From positions 1 through 38,208 of IMG/VR virus record IMGVR_UViG_3300042923_001757: a stretch of 38,208 nt of DNA; one strand, given 5' to 3'. Origin of the DNA: a virus. Position numbers and translations under genes: made by a program. A model generated the notes under the pieces. That model saw nothing but the letters and a program-made list of their open reading frames with translations, ran no database searches and was not told where the DNA came from. Every line of letters starts with the position of its first letter. Position 1 is the stretch's first letter. This document shows positions 31,537 to 38,208 of this stretch, piece by piece.

Positions 31537-31980
31537 TCAAAATTTGGCTGAATCTACAATTTGGCAATTATAAAAAATTTTTTGACCATTTACAATTACA
31601 AATTGTGTCGTTGAATCTACATAGAAAATATTAGTACCATTCTCTAGAATAGATGCTTTGTGTAGTGAATCGTCTATTGCGTGATAAGGGGTACCTTTAA
31701 TAGACATTGAGTTAAGCGTTTTATTTTCATTCACATCTTTTTTTATACAATAATACCCATACTCTTCAAGAGTATAATAATCCAGTTTTAATTTTTTAAA
31801 TTCTCTAATTTTAGCATTTAAATCAGATTGTATTTTTTGTTTGCGAATTTTTGAAATTTCGTTAAATTCTTGTTTAGGATCATTATTAATAATATTTGTA
31901 TCAGAAGAGTAGCTAAAAAGAAGTATAATTATTAATATACATATTGAAGATAAAAAAACAAACATATTTTTGTATAACAT
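31537..31980 (-). CDS. Membrane-anchored or secreted hypothetical protein
   Basis: 147 residues with one N-terminal hydrophobic segment (FVFLSSICILIIILLFSYSS) and a ribosome site AAGGGAGGTAATGCA. The rest is soluble and extracellular, with a charged helical part (EISKIRKQKIQSDLNAKIRE) and a beta-rich end (GTNIFYVDSTTQFVIVNGQK). Two cysteines (YYCIKKDV and FYNCQIVD) could form a disulfide. The gene is divergent from the secreted caspase-like gene at 32074, with both starting from a 93-base shared promoter region, so the two may be co-regulated lysogenic genes. Not recognised. Confidence 0.7.
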   Translation of the reverse strand: MLYKNMFVFLSSICILIIILLFSYSSDTNIINNDPKQEFNEISKIRKQKIQSDLNAKIREFKKLKLDYYTLEEYGYYCIKKDVNENKTLNSMSIKGTPYHAIDDSLHKASILENGTNIFYVDSTTQFVIVNGQKIFYNCQIVDSAKF

Positions 31981-32003
31981 TGCATTACCTCCCTTTGCAG
32001 ATT

Positions 32004-32033
32004 TTGTCTAAATGTTTTGATATCAAATATTAT
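32004..32033 (+). promoter_or_regulatory. Candidate sigma-A promoter for the caspase-like gene
   Basis: TTGTCT (32004-32009), 18-base spacer, TATTAT (32028-32033), located 40 bases upstream of the TTG start at 32074 in the short divergent gap. The spacer contains the palindrome TTGATATCAA. Match to consensus is only fair. Confidence 0.35.
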
Positions 32034-32073
32034 ATAGTATTGTTAGAATTTGTATATAAAAGGGGGAATTTAA

Positions 32074-33693
32074 TTGAAAAAAATTAAAAGACCATTAATA
32101 GGATTACTTCTTGCCAGTAATCTTGCTTTTTGGCCGAGTACGACATTTGCTGTAAATGAGTATACTGTTTTAGGAGTAGCAGATTATAATTATTCACCTC
32201 CGGATTTAAATAACGGGGATGCATTTAAATTCAGGGATCGGATGGCCGGATTATCTTGGACGAAAACCAAGGAGTATTATGATTCATATGTTTGGGATTC
32301 AGATTTTACAAATGCTGGTAATAATTCAGACATACTATATTTTACTGGCCATGGTAATGATTCCGGTGAGTTAGTTTTACAGAATTATGGCGGTACTGAT
32401 ACTTCAGGTCATAAATGGGCTGCAAATTATGATAGAGTCGGCCTGCCAAGAATATTGGGATACACAGATGCTGAAGATGAAGACGCTGAGTGGATGATAT
32501 TTGCTTCTTGTAGTTCATTATATCAGTTAAAATGGGGTAGACAATTAGACAGTGGGTTACATATGTTATTGGGTTATTATGACACTACTAATGACTACAC
32601 AGATACTAACATTATAAATAATTTTATAGACAGGGCTTTTGGGAAAAATGGTTATGCTGCCCAAAAAATATTCGATGCTTGGAGATTTTCTAATAATTTA
32701 TACGGTGAAAACCAATGGGCAGTTATTGGACATAGTAGTAACATCAATGATTATGTTCACGGGGTTGGATCTGGTGCAACTGCAGATGTTTTAGGGGTTT
32801 CTGATGTTTACCGTTATTTTGGCACATCTGCTGCAAATTACTCGACTTTGAATATAAGTTCTTATTCAAAGAGTTCAGATTCTTTAATCAAGCCTACAAC
32901 AACAATAGAACTTGATACATTAAACAAAAAGTACAAATATAAGTTTTCTTACAAGTCAGAAAATATTAATATAATGGACATAGTTGTAAATAATTTAGGA
33001 ATTAAGAATATTTATGAATTTAAAAATCAAGAAACAGATACAACATTATATAATAATGGCATAGGTACTGTAGAGCATAATAAAGACGGTTCTCTTGTTT
33101 ATAGTAGGTCAGCAGTAGTAGAACCTATTCAAAAAACTCAAGATCAAGTTAAAGACGAAGTAATTAATTACATTTCAAAAAATGGTGGATACCGATCTGA
33201 TTTGGAATTATTAACCATTAATCCAGAACTTCGTGAGAATGAGAATGGTTCAGAAATAATTGGTTATATTTTCAATTTTGTGCAAAAAAGTAATGATACT
33301 TATATAGATGGGTACGCAGGAAACGCCATTACTATCGGGGTTGATGCAAATGGAATTAATTTTTATAAACGTAATGTAAAAGAAATTGATAGTAAAGTTA
33401 AATTAGACATTAATAGTGTAAAAAAGATAGAGGATATTATAGAGATCGCAGAAGATGAAGCTAATAATGTCTCGAAGTCTACAGATAAGAAAAAAGCAGC
33501 CTCAGGAGAGCTAGTGATATTTACACCTCCGGTTGGATTATCAGATAAATATCCGGAATTAATACCTGCATATAAAATTAATACTAATGATTCCAGTTCT
33601 GTATATATTAATATTTTAACTGGTGAAACAATAAAACTAAAAGACTTTTATCCAGAGTATATTAACAAATACGATAGTACACAAACTAAGTAA
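32074..33693 (+). CDS. Secreted caspase-like (DUF6345-type) protein with C-terminal PepSY-like region
   Basis: 539 residues, TTG start after AAAGGGGGAATTTAA. A signal peptide is clear (KKIKRPLIGLLLASNLAFWP, cleavage likely after TTFA near residue 26). The next 220 residues contain ILYFTGHGNDSGELV with His93 and WMIFASCSSLYQL with Cys146. This is the His-Cys dyad order and strand context of clan CD (caspase/gingipain-like) peptidases, as in DUF6345 proteins. Residues about 290-530 have a two-part beta-alpha pattern (DQVKDEVINYISKNGGYRSD, VYINILTGETIKL) reminiscent of PepSY/YcdB-like domains, which often inhibit or chaperone peptidases. It stands alone between divergent and terminator regions, outside phage modules, so it is probably lysogenic-conversion cargo acting outside the cell. 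Peptidase activity is not proven. Confidence 0.75.
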   Translation: MKKIKRPLIGLLLASNLAFWPSTTFAVNEYTVLGVADYNYSPPDLNNGDAFKFRDRMAGLSWTKTKEYYDSYVWDSDFTNAGNNSDILYFTGHGNDSGELVLQNYGGTDTSGHKWAANYDRVGLPRILGYTDAEDEDAEWMIFASCSSLYQLKWGRQLDSGLHMLLGYYDTTNDYTDTNIINNFIDRAFGKNGYAAQKIFDAWRFSNNLYGENQWAVIGHSSNINDYVHGVGSGATADVLGVSDVYRYFGTSAANYSTLNISSYSKSSDSLIKPTTTIELDTLNKKYKYKFSYKSENINIMDIVVNNLGIKNIYEFKNQETDTTLYNNGIGTVEHNKDGSLVYSRSAVVEPIQKTQDQVKDEVINYISKNGGYRSDLELLTINPELRENENGSEIIGYIFNFVQKSNDTYIDGYAGNAITIGVDANGINFYKRNVKEIDSKVKLDINSVKKIEDIIEIAEDEANNVSKSTDKKKAASGELVIFTPPVGLSDKYPELIPAYKINTNDSSSVYINILTGETIKLKDFYPEYINKYDSTQTK

Positions 33694-33809
33694 CAAATAT
33701 TTTATTTGTAATTTATTAATAATTTTAGAAAAATATATAAGCCCCTTCCTTAAAAGTAAATAGTTCACTTGAAAGGTACAAAACAAAATTATTATACTAA
33801 AAACTAGTA

Positions 33810-33853
33810 AAACCATTGCCATTTTAAAAGTCAAAATGGCAATGGTTTTTTGT
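33810..33853. terminator. Strong bidirectional hairpin terminator
   Basis: AAACCATTGCCATTTT (33810-33825) is perfectly complementary to AAAATGGCAATGGTTT (33833-33848), a 16-bp stem with a 7-base loop, followed by a T-run (TTTTGTTG) on the plus strand. The minus strand also has T-rich sequence after the stem. It ends the caspase-like gene. Confidence 0.85.
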
Positions 33854-33869
33854 TGATACAAGAGAAGAT

Positions 33870-34093
33870 ATGTACAATGAATACAGGGAATCAAGAAAAA
33901 ACCTAAAATGCTTTAAAAATACGTTTGAGTTATTTCAAATGATTCCACAAGTATTGCGGAGGTTATTCTTCAAGGGAAGTTGGAGAAGTATCGTTTCTAT
34001 AAAGAAGTATGCGTTAACGGTGTTAATACATATGAAAGGGCTAAAAGGGAAATAGAACACCCGGTTAAAGATATAGAAGAATTGAGTGTCTAA
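33870..34093 (+). pseudogene. Probable degraded coding remnant
   Basis: Two partial frames seem to belong together. One runs from ATG 33870 (MYNEYRESRKNLKCFKNTFE). From about 33938 a protein-like continuation appears in the -1 frame (NDSTSIAEVILQGKLEKYRF, then NTYERAKREIEHPVKDIEEL) to TAA at 34093. Neither frame has a ribosome site or a complete product. I do not recognise the family. Confidence 0.3.
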
Positions 34094-34380
34094 CCGATTA
34101 TTCCACACTTGACATAAATAATTTGGAATATATGATTTCAAAAACAAATACTTTAGCAACGGTGCAGGTAAGAGTTATATTTATGAAAACTTTAGCCAAA
34201 AGTATGCTCAATACGCCTTAAATTTACTGTGGTTTTATTAAAATTTTTTCAAATCAATTAATAAAAAAATTGACGGGAGCAAATTAACCTCTGTACAAAG
34301 ATGTACATTTTTTTGCTACATTGTGATTTCTTGAACCGACTATTTTATAATTTCTCTTCTAACTTACAATACAATCTACT
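34094..34380. other. Gene-poor stretch with possible coding debris
   Basis: No complete gene is seen. Short frames with protein-like composition occur near 34145-34245 (YFSNGAGKSYIYENFSQKYA in one frame) but lack starts. A small hairpin with T-run lies at 34292-34314. This fits decayed cargo between the caspase-like gene and the immunity genes. Confidence 0.35.
34292..34314 (+). terminator. Small palindromic hairpin with T-run
   Basis: TGTACA (34292-34297), loop AAGA, TGTACA (34302-34307), then seven T. The stem is only 6 bp, so termination may be weak. Confidence 0.45.
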
Positions 34381-35043
34381 TTATTTAACAGTTCTTAATA
34401 ACTTTCTTATGTTAATTGAAAGATCATCTCCATCAATTGTTGTAATATCTAATTTTTCAGCTTCAGCTAAAGCAGATTTAGTAAAGGAAGATGTAGTTAC
34501 AAAATAACCTTTATTAACCTTCTCTATTGCCATTGTACCCTTTAATTGTCGTATCAACTTAACATCGACTTTATTACCTGGCGTGTATCTTTTACATTCA
34601 ACTAAGATTTTATTATTTTTACTATCCCACATTATTACATCTTTTCCACCATCTGCAGTCTTTTGAGTAACCTCACTTTTATATCCTAACAAACTAAAAT
34701 AGTCGGCTACTAACTTTTCAAAGTCATTATGGTGTAATTTAAGCATGTCATTAACATGCTGATTATTTTTAATATTAATGAGTGCTGTATTCTCATTATT
34801 TATTTTTAATACCTTATCCCATTTCTGATTGTAGTATATATAAGGTATGAAAATTAAAAAAATTACCCCGATAAGAAACATTGTAGAATCAAAGTCGAAA
34901 TTTGAAACATTAGTAATTAAATTTCTAATTGCTTTACTGATCTCTACTGCAATCACATAAAAAACAAACAATATAGCTAATAAAGCCCCAGGATTCTTCT
35001 TAAGATATTTAATACTATTTCTTCTGCGTTTATACCTAGCCAT
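34381..35043 (-). CDS. Membrane-anchored Mrr-type restriction endonuclease
   Basis: 220 residues. A basic N-terminus (MARYKRRRNSIKYLKKNPG) is followed by two membrane helices (GALLAILFVFYVIAVEI at about 18-35 and FLIGVIFLIFIPYIYY at about 56-72). The C-terminal 125 residues form an Mrr catalytic domain: HHNDFEKLVADYFSLLGYKS, TADGGKDVIM with the metal-binding Asp, and ILVECKRY with the E-x-K pair, then VDVKLIRQLKG and YFVTTSSFTKSALAEAEK. Such domains cut foreign, often methylated, DNA. Tethering to the membrane next to the phage immunity genes suggests protection of the lysogen from incoming phage DNA. That role is inferred. Confidence 0.85.
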   Translation of the reverse strand: MARYKRRRNSIKYLKKNPGALLAILFVFYVIAVEISKAIRNLITNVSNFDFDSTMFLIGVIFLIFIPYIYYNQKWDKVLKINNENTALINIKNNQHVNDMLKLHHNDFEKLVADYFSLLGYKSEVTQKTADGGKDVIMWDSKNNKILVECKRYTPGNKVDVKLIRQLKGTMAIEKVNKGYFVTTSSFTKSALAEAEKLDITTIDGDDLSINIRKLLRTVK

Positions 35044-35071
35044 GAGCTCACCCCATGACTAGTATAGACAT

Positions 35072-35281
35072 TTAAATTATTTTAGATTCTTTTAAGTACC
35101 ATATTTCTTCTATGTGCATTCCTAGAAAAAAACCAATCCTCAAAGCAGTTGTTATCTCTGGTTTACCGCCATTAAGTAACCTAGTCATCGTAGCATTGCT
35201 AATATTACACTGTTTTGCAACGAAAGTGTATTTCAATCCTTTACTATCCAATATATCTCTAAAATTACTAGCAAACTCCAT
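35072..35281 (-). CDS. XRE-family Cro/CI-type regulator
   Basis: 69 residues, nearly all of it a helix-turn-helix domain: FRDILDSKGLKYTFVAKQCN, then ISNATMTRLLNGGKPEITTA and LRIGFFLGMHIEEIWYL. ATG at complement 35281 with AAGAGGTGATTTT upstream. It is divergent from the FtsK-like operon and faces the repeat-rich control region at 35331-35516. It could repress that operon and set lysogeny, or act as Cro. It lacks the protease-sensitive C-terminal domain of classical CI. Confidence 0.87.
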   Translation of the reverse strand: MEFASNFRDILDSKGLKYTFVAKQCNISNATMTRLLNGGKPEITTALRIGFFLGMHIEEIWYLKESKII

Positions 35282-35330
35282 AAAATCACCTCTTATATCA
35301 TTTCTATTACAAATATAAAATTCCTTTAAA

Positions 35331-35516
35331 AGTAGTGATTATTTTTTTTATCACGGACAAGCAAGTTTTTAATCAGTAGTGAATATCATTTAACAAACAA
35401 CAAACTCAGTAGTTAATTATTAACAACTTGATTAATTATTAATTAAATACCAAGGCATTTACTAACTATGTACTCTCAGTAACTACCGAAGTATTTACTA
35501 AGGTATCACTACCGAG
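35331..35516. promoter_or_regulatory. Divergent control region with two sets of short direct repeats
   Basis: Two repeat families lie between the Cro/CI-type gene and the plus-strand operon. The first, AGTAGTGATTAT-like, occurs at 35331, 35375 and 35408 (AGTAGTGATTAT, AGTAGTGAATAT, AGTAGTTAATTAT). The second occurs at 35448 (TACCAAGGCATTTACTAAC), 35484 (TACCGAAGTATTTACTAAG) and, shortened, 35510 (TACCGAGG). GTGAT and ATCAC flanking a T-run near 35335-35353 form a further dyad. They are candidate operators for the regulator or iteron-like sites for the replication genes downstream. Confidence 0.5.
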
Positions 35517-35590
35517 GTTTTTTATTTATAACCCTATGAAGTCCAAGGGATTTGAAATCTGTTAATAAGAAAAAGAAGGAAGGTGAATTG

Positions 35591-35911
35591 ATGTTTAGAT
35601 TAAAAAAAGAATCATACTCAATAAAAGAATTTCTAAACAAAGAAAACAAATCAACAAAACCAATTAATTTAAACATGATAATACCAAGTATTCTAATTAG
35701 TCATGATTTACCATTAGGTGGCCCTTTTGTAACAGTAGGACTCGTCAGTATAGGATTAGTAATTTTGGCAACTATTGATAAATCACTAGAAGATAGAGGA
35801 TATGAGACAGGTCTTATAACTAAAACATTAATATTGAGTAGCTTTGTAGGGGTGGTATATTACACAGTTAAAAACTATTCAACTTATATGATCTTGTTTA
35901 TGGGGGGGTAA
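35591..35911 (+). CDS. Small membrane protein in the FtsK-like operon
   Basis: 106 residues from ATG 35591 (GGAAGGTGAATTG upstream). The N-terminal 40 residues are polar (KKESYSIKEFLNKENKSTKP). Hydrophobic segments follow at about 42-68 (PFVTVGLVSIGLVILATI) and 80-104 (TLILSSFVGVVYYTVKNYST, MILFMGG). It starts an operon with the FtsK-like ATPase, two bases before that gene. It may anchor or accompany the ATPase at the membrane. Not recognised by family. Confidence 0.7.
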   Translation: MFRLKKESYSIKEFLNKENKSTKPINLNMIIPSILISHDLPLGGPFVTVGLVSIGLVILATIDKSLEDRGYETGLITKTLILSSFVGVVYYTVKNYSTYMILFMGG

Positions 35912-35913
35912 AA

Positions 35914-37086
35914 ATGATTAAGAAGTTTTTAAATGAGCTAAAGATTAGAAAAAAGGTGATGGAAGTTTTTAAAGCTGGGGATATCCGAATTAAACTTGAA
36001 AGTAATAAATCAAAACCAAAAGATAAAACAACACCTAATAAATACAAGTATCCAAAGATTCATTCAATTAAAGTTAACGACAAACAAACAACTATTAATT
36101 TTACAATTCCTAACGGATTTAATCCGGATAAAGTTCATGACAAAATTTATTGCTTTAAGCAGGTATTCCCAGGTAAGAAAATAAAACTTGAAGGTGATAC
36201 AAAAAAGTTCAAATTGAAGATTGCAGATGCGACAACAGTCTTTAAAAATTATGATTACAAGTATCATGAATTTTCTCCATTACTATGCGGACACAACCTT
36301 CCAATTATTTGTGGTAAGGATGAAGATGGTAACTACTTCATATATGACATGGTTCATAATCCTCACTTAATAATTGCTGGAGAAACCGGGAGCGGAAAAA
36401 GCTCACAAGTTAGATCGATTCTAAGCACGATCTTTAAATTTCTAAAACCTGAACAACTAGAAGCGTATCTCTGTGATCTAAAGCGAAGTGAATTTCACCT
36501 TTTTAGAAATATAAAACACGTTAAAAAGTATGCTAAAACAATACATGAACTAAAACCATTACTAGGTAAAATTAGCGAAGAAATGAAACGCAGAGGAGAT
36601 TTGTTTGATGAGGCGGAAGTTGATTCAATCCTAAGCTATAACAAAGTCTCTGATGATAAACTTTCTTTTATATTAGTGGTAATTGATGAAGTGGCATTAC
36701 TGCAAAAAGAAGAAGATCTTATGAGTGTTGTTGAAGAAATTAGTACAATCGGCAGATCACTAGGTGTATTCCTTATTCTAAGTATGCAAAGACCAGATTA
36801 TAAAGTTTTAGATGGAAAATTGAAGCAAAACTGTACAGTTAGAATGGGATTCAAAGCAGCAGATGCAATTAATTCTAATATTGTAGGTACTCCTGGAAGT
36901 GAAGATTTAGAAGTAAGTGGTAGATTTCTACTTAAACTTACTGGGCTTACTGAGTTCCAAGCTCCGTATTTAGAGTTAGATGATGCAAAGCAACTATTAG
37001 AACCATTAAAATGCAAGAGTGCTAAAGCTAAAAAATCAAAAGAAATTACAGAACAGGAGAAATTAGATTTGTTTGGAGTGTTATAA
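35914..37086 (+). CDS. FtsK/SpoIIIE-type DNA translocase-like ATPase
   Basis: 390 residues, ATG after TATGGGGGGGTAAAA. Walker A is AGETGSGKSSQ (residues 155-165, Lys162). Walker B is LVVIDEVALL (Asp258-Glu259). Typical FtsK region features are LEAYLCDLKRSEFHLFRNIK and STIGRSLGVFLILSMQRPDY. It lacks the four membrane spans and gamma domain of true FtsK, so it is the short phage/plasmid type. Paired with a replication-relaxation protein it resembles gene pairs of Bacillus siphophages (Wbeta/gamma type) and plasmids, pointing to DNA movement or replication control of an episomal form. It touches the next gene with no gap. Confidence 0.92.
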   Translation: MIKKFLNELKIRKKVMEVFKAGDIRIKLESNKSKPKDKTTPNKYKYPKIHSIKVNDKQTTINFTIPNGFNPDKVHDKIYCFKQVFPGKKIKLEGDTKKFKLKIADATTVFKNYDYKYHEFSPLLCGHNLPIICGKDEDGNYFIYDMVHNPHLIIAGETGSGKSSQVRSILSTIFKFLKPEQLEAYLCDLKRSEFHLFRNIKHVKKYAKTIHELKPLLGKISEEMKRRGDLFDEAEVDSILSYNKVSDDKLSFILVVIDEVALLQKEEDLMSVVEEISTIGRSLGVFLILSMQRPDYKVLDGKLKQNCTVRMGFKAADAINSNIVGTPGSEDLEVSGRFLLKLTGLTEFQAPYLELDDAKQLLEPLKCKSAKAKKSKEITEQEKLDLFGVL

Positions 37087-37668
37087 ATGAATATAAGAGA
37101 CAAAGCTATTATAGATACACTAGGTAAATTTAGGTGCATGAGCCGAAATGACATCGCAGAACTATTTTTCCCAAATACTTCTAATAAAGAGAAAAACGCA
37201 AATGCAGTATTGAAAAGGTTATGCAGAGATGGTCACATAACAGTTAATAAGGAAAGAAGGCCATATGTTTACTTCCCAATACCTTCAATTAAATTGACTA
37301 GCCAAAAGATAGATCACTTCTTAGGTATTGTAGATTTCTATAAACAAGTATGCGATATAGAAGCACCAGAAACTTTTACTGTAGAACCTAAGTACGGTAA
37401 GGATTATATGGAACCAGATATATTTATGATATGGAAAAGAGGGCCATTTTTTGTTGAAATTCAACGTTCAATTTATTCTGAAAGGGTGATGAAAGACAAA
37501 ATAACTAGATATGAAAACTACTTTTATTCGGAGAAATGGCAGCTGGAACAATGGCAACCAACTGGCAATAAATATTTTCCAACTATAATACTGATCACTA
37601 ATCACAAGTACAAAATCGATTCTCAACTTCATGTAAGACAGCTAAGTGATATTAGCGAAATATTATAA
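37087..37668 (+). CDS. Replication-relaxation family protein
   Basis: 193 residues starting directly after the FtsK-like stop. The N-terminal part is a winged-helix-like domain (LGKFRCMSRNDIAELFFPNT, LKRLCRDGHITVNKERRPYV). The C-terminal part (EPDIFMIWKRGPFFVEIQRS) carries the acidic and Gln-Arg pattern of the Replic_Relax family. Members are needed for replication of some Gram-positive plasmids and phages. It forms an operon with the ATPase gene. Confidence 0.87.
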   Translation: MNIRDKAIIDTLGKFRCMSRNDIAELFFPNTSNKEKNANAVLKRLCRDGHITVNKERRPYVYFPIPSIKLTSQKIDHFLGIVDFYKQVCDIEAPETFTVEPKYGKDYMEPDIFMIWKRGPFFVEIQRSIYSERVMKDKITRYENYFYSEKWQLEQWQPTGNKYFPTIILITNHKYKIDSQLHVRQLSDISEIL

Positions 37669-37684
37669 AGGGAGAGTGTTATAT

Positions 37685-37864
37685 ATGAAATTTTCAGCAG
37701 AGTTAGTTAAGTCAATGTTCAATGATTACTTAGAAGGTAAGGTTACGGTTCATCAATTAGCAGCAGGTTATCGTCATATATTTGATAACAACCTGTACGC
37801 AAACGATGAAACTATAGAAGCTATGTTAGAATGTTCCGAACAATTACTTTGGAGTGTAAATTAA
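37685..37864 (+). CDS. Small hypothetical protein
   Basis: 59 residues from ATG 37685 (AAGGGAGAGTGTTATAT upstream), 16 bases after the replication-relaxation stop. Soluble, acidic and helical (FSAELVKSMFNDYLEGKVTV, then DETIEAMLECSEQLLWSVN). It is the last gene of the operon, before a hairpin region. Function unknown. Confidence 0.75.
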   Translation: MKFSAELVKSMFNDYLEGKVTVHQLAAGYRHIFDNNLYANDETIEAMLECSEQLLWSVN

Positions 37865-37891
37865 AAAGCCCCTAAGAAAAAGAGAAGGGGC
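37863..37891 (-). terminator. Terminator for the minus-strand gene at the right end
   Basis: GCCCCT (37868-37873) pairs with AGGGGC (37886-37891). On the minus strand the hairpin is followed by TTTTTAA, so it works for transcription coming from the right; on the plus strand there is no T-run. Confidence 0.55.
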
Positions 37892-37909
37892 AAACGCTAG
37901 TATAAAATG

Positions 37910-37940
37910 GATAAGGGAGTATCGCAAGTATTCCCTTATC
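37910..37940. repeat. 12-bp inverted repeat between convergent genes
   Basis: GATAAGGGAGTA (37910-37921) against TATTCCCTTATC (37929-37940), 12 positions paired with one G-T, loop TCGCAAG. It has only a weak T-rich tail on either side. Probably a bidirectional transcription end between convergent genes. Confidence 0.5.
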
Positions 37941-38007
37941 TAATTCTAATATATATCACATCTGATATAACCTAACCTACAATACTGCTAATCTCCCAAA
38001 AAGAGAA

Positions 38008-38208
38008 TTATACTTCTGACCAGCTCATTATTTTTATACATTCTTGTGAAACTTTTGTTTCAGAAGCGATTAATGACTTTATATCTTTAGAGAGTTCTAA
38101 TTGATCTTCATTATAGTCAACATTAACGACAGTAGTATAATTTGTGCACTTCGGAATTATCCTTCCATTTAACATAGGAAACTCTGCATATTTAACCCTT
38201 AATAGCAT
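38008..38208 (-). CDS. Hypothetical protein at the window edge
   Basis: 66 residues reading leftwards from an ATG that coincides with the last three bases of the window, so its ribosome site cannot be seen and it may extend further. The product (LLRVKYAEFPMLNGRIIPKC, YTTVVNVDYNEDQLELSKDI, SQECIKIMSWSEV) is soluble and not recognised. It is convergent with the replication operon. Confidence 0.55.
   Translation of the reverse strand: MLLRVKYAEFPMLNGRIIPKCTNYTTVVNVDYNEDQLELSKDIKSLIASETKVSQECIKIMSWSEV

Noticed and set aside
33637-33894. An 85-codon minus-strand frame across the 16-bp terminator hairpin
   Set aside because: It overlaps the end of the caspase-like gene and a terminator and has no ribosome site.
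34108-34140. TTGACA near 34108 as a promoter
   Set aside because: No good -10 box at a suitable distance and no intact gene follows on the plus strand.
1-38208. tRNA or rRNA genes
   Set aside because: No stretch with a recognisable cloverleaf or rRNA-like GC-rich conserved sequence was noticed by eye; a tRNA scan would settle this.

Overview
The window looks like most of the genome of a temperate, HK97-type siphophage (prophage or phage genome) of a low-GC Gram-positive host. The host is most likely a Bacillaceae relative. The reasons are the strong AT bias, strong GGAGG-type ribosome sites, frequent TTG starts, an XhlA/SPP1-type holin pair, an amidase endolysin, a large serine recombinase, and an FtsK-like plus replication-relaxation gene pair of the kind found in Bacillus cereus-group siphophages. 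Exact genus or species cannot be read from the sequence.

Layout. (1) 1-9000: a complete tyrosine recombinase, a helix-turn-helix protein, two paralogous unknown proteins, a small DUF5659-like protein, a helicase with an XPD/DinG-like four-cysteine cluster, and a 1095-residue RNA polymerase with the ADFDGD active-site loop of the YonO / eukaryotic RdRP (QDE-1) lineage. Hairpin-rich non-coding stretches lie before, between and after the last two genes, and the block ends in two intrinsic terminators. (2) 9000-12200: a free-standing HNH endonuclease and small cassettes, several separated by near-identical terminators, then the HNH gene usual in front of terS. (3) 12200-28200: the late operon in canonical order, from terS/terL, portal, ClpP-type protease and capsid through connectors, tail tube, tail chaperone with a -1 frameshift, tape measure, Dit and Tal to a large esterase/adhesin fibre. 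(4) 28200-29700: XhlA, holin and amidase. (5) 29700-38208: lysogeny and accessory genes. These are a serine recombinase on the minus strand, a small possible excision partner, a secreted caspase-like protein, a membrane-anchored Mrr-type nuclease, a Cro/CI regulator, a repeat-bearing divergent control region, an FtsK-like ATPase and a replication-relaxation protein.

How it may work. In related small siphophages a conventional activator (ArpU type) usually sits just before the packaging genes. None is seen here, and the polymerase block occupies that position. My main inference is that the helicase plus single-subunit RNA polymerase form a phage-encoded transcription module for the late operon. 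The structured non-coding elements around them would be candidate promoters or control RNAs.

Signs of wear or unusual decoding: three genes have a strong ribosome site followed by an AUU/AUA codon instead of AUG, the HK97-gp10-like gene has an apparent one-base loss, and a stretch near 33.9-34.3 kb looks like degraded coding sequence.
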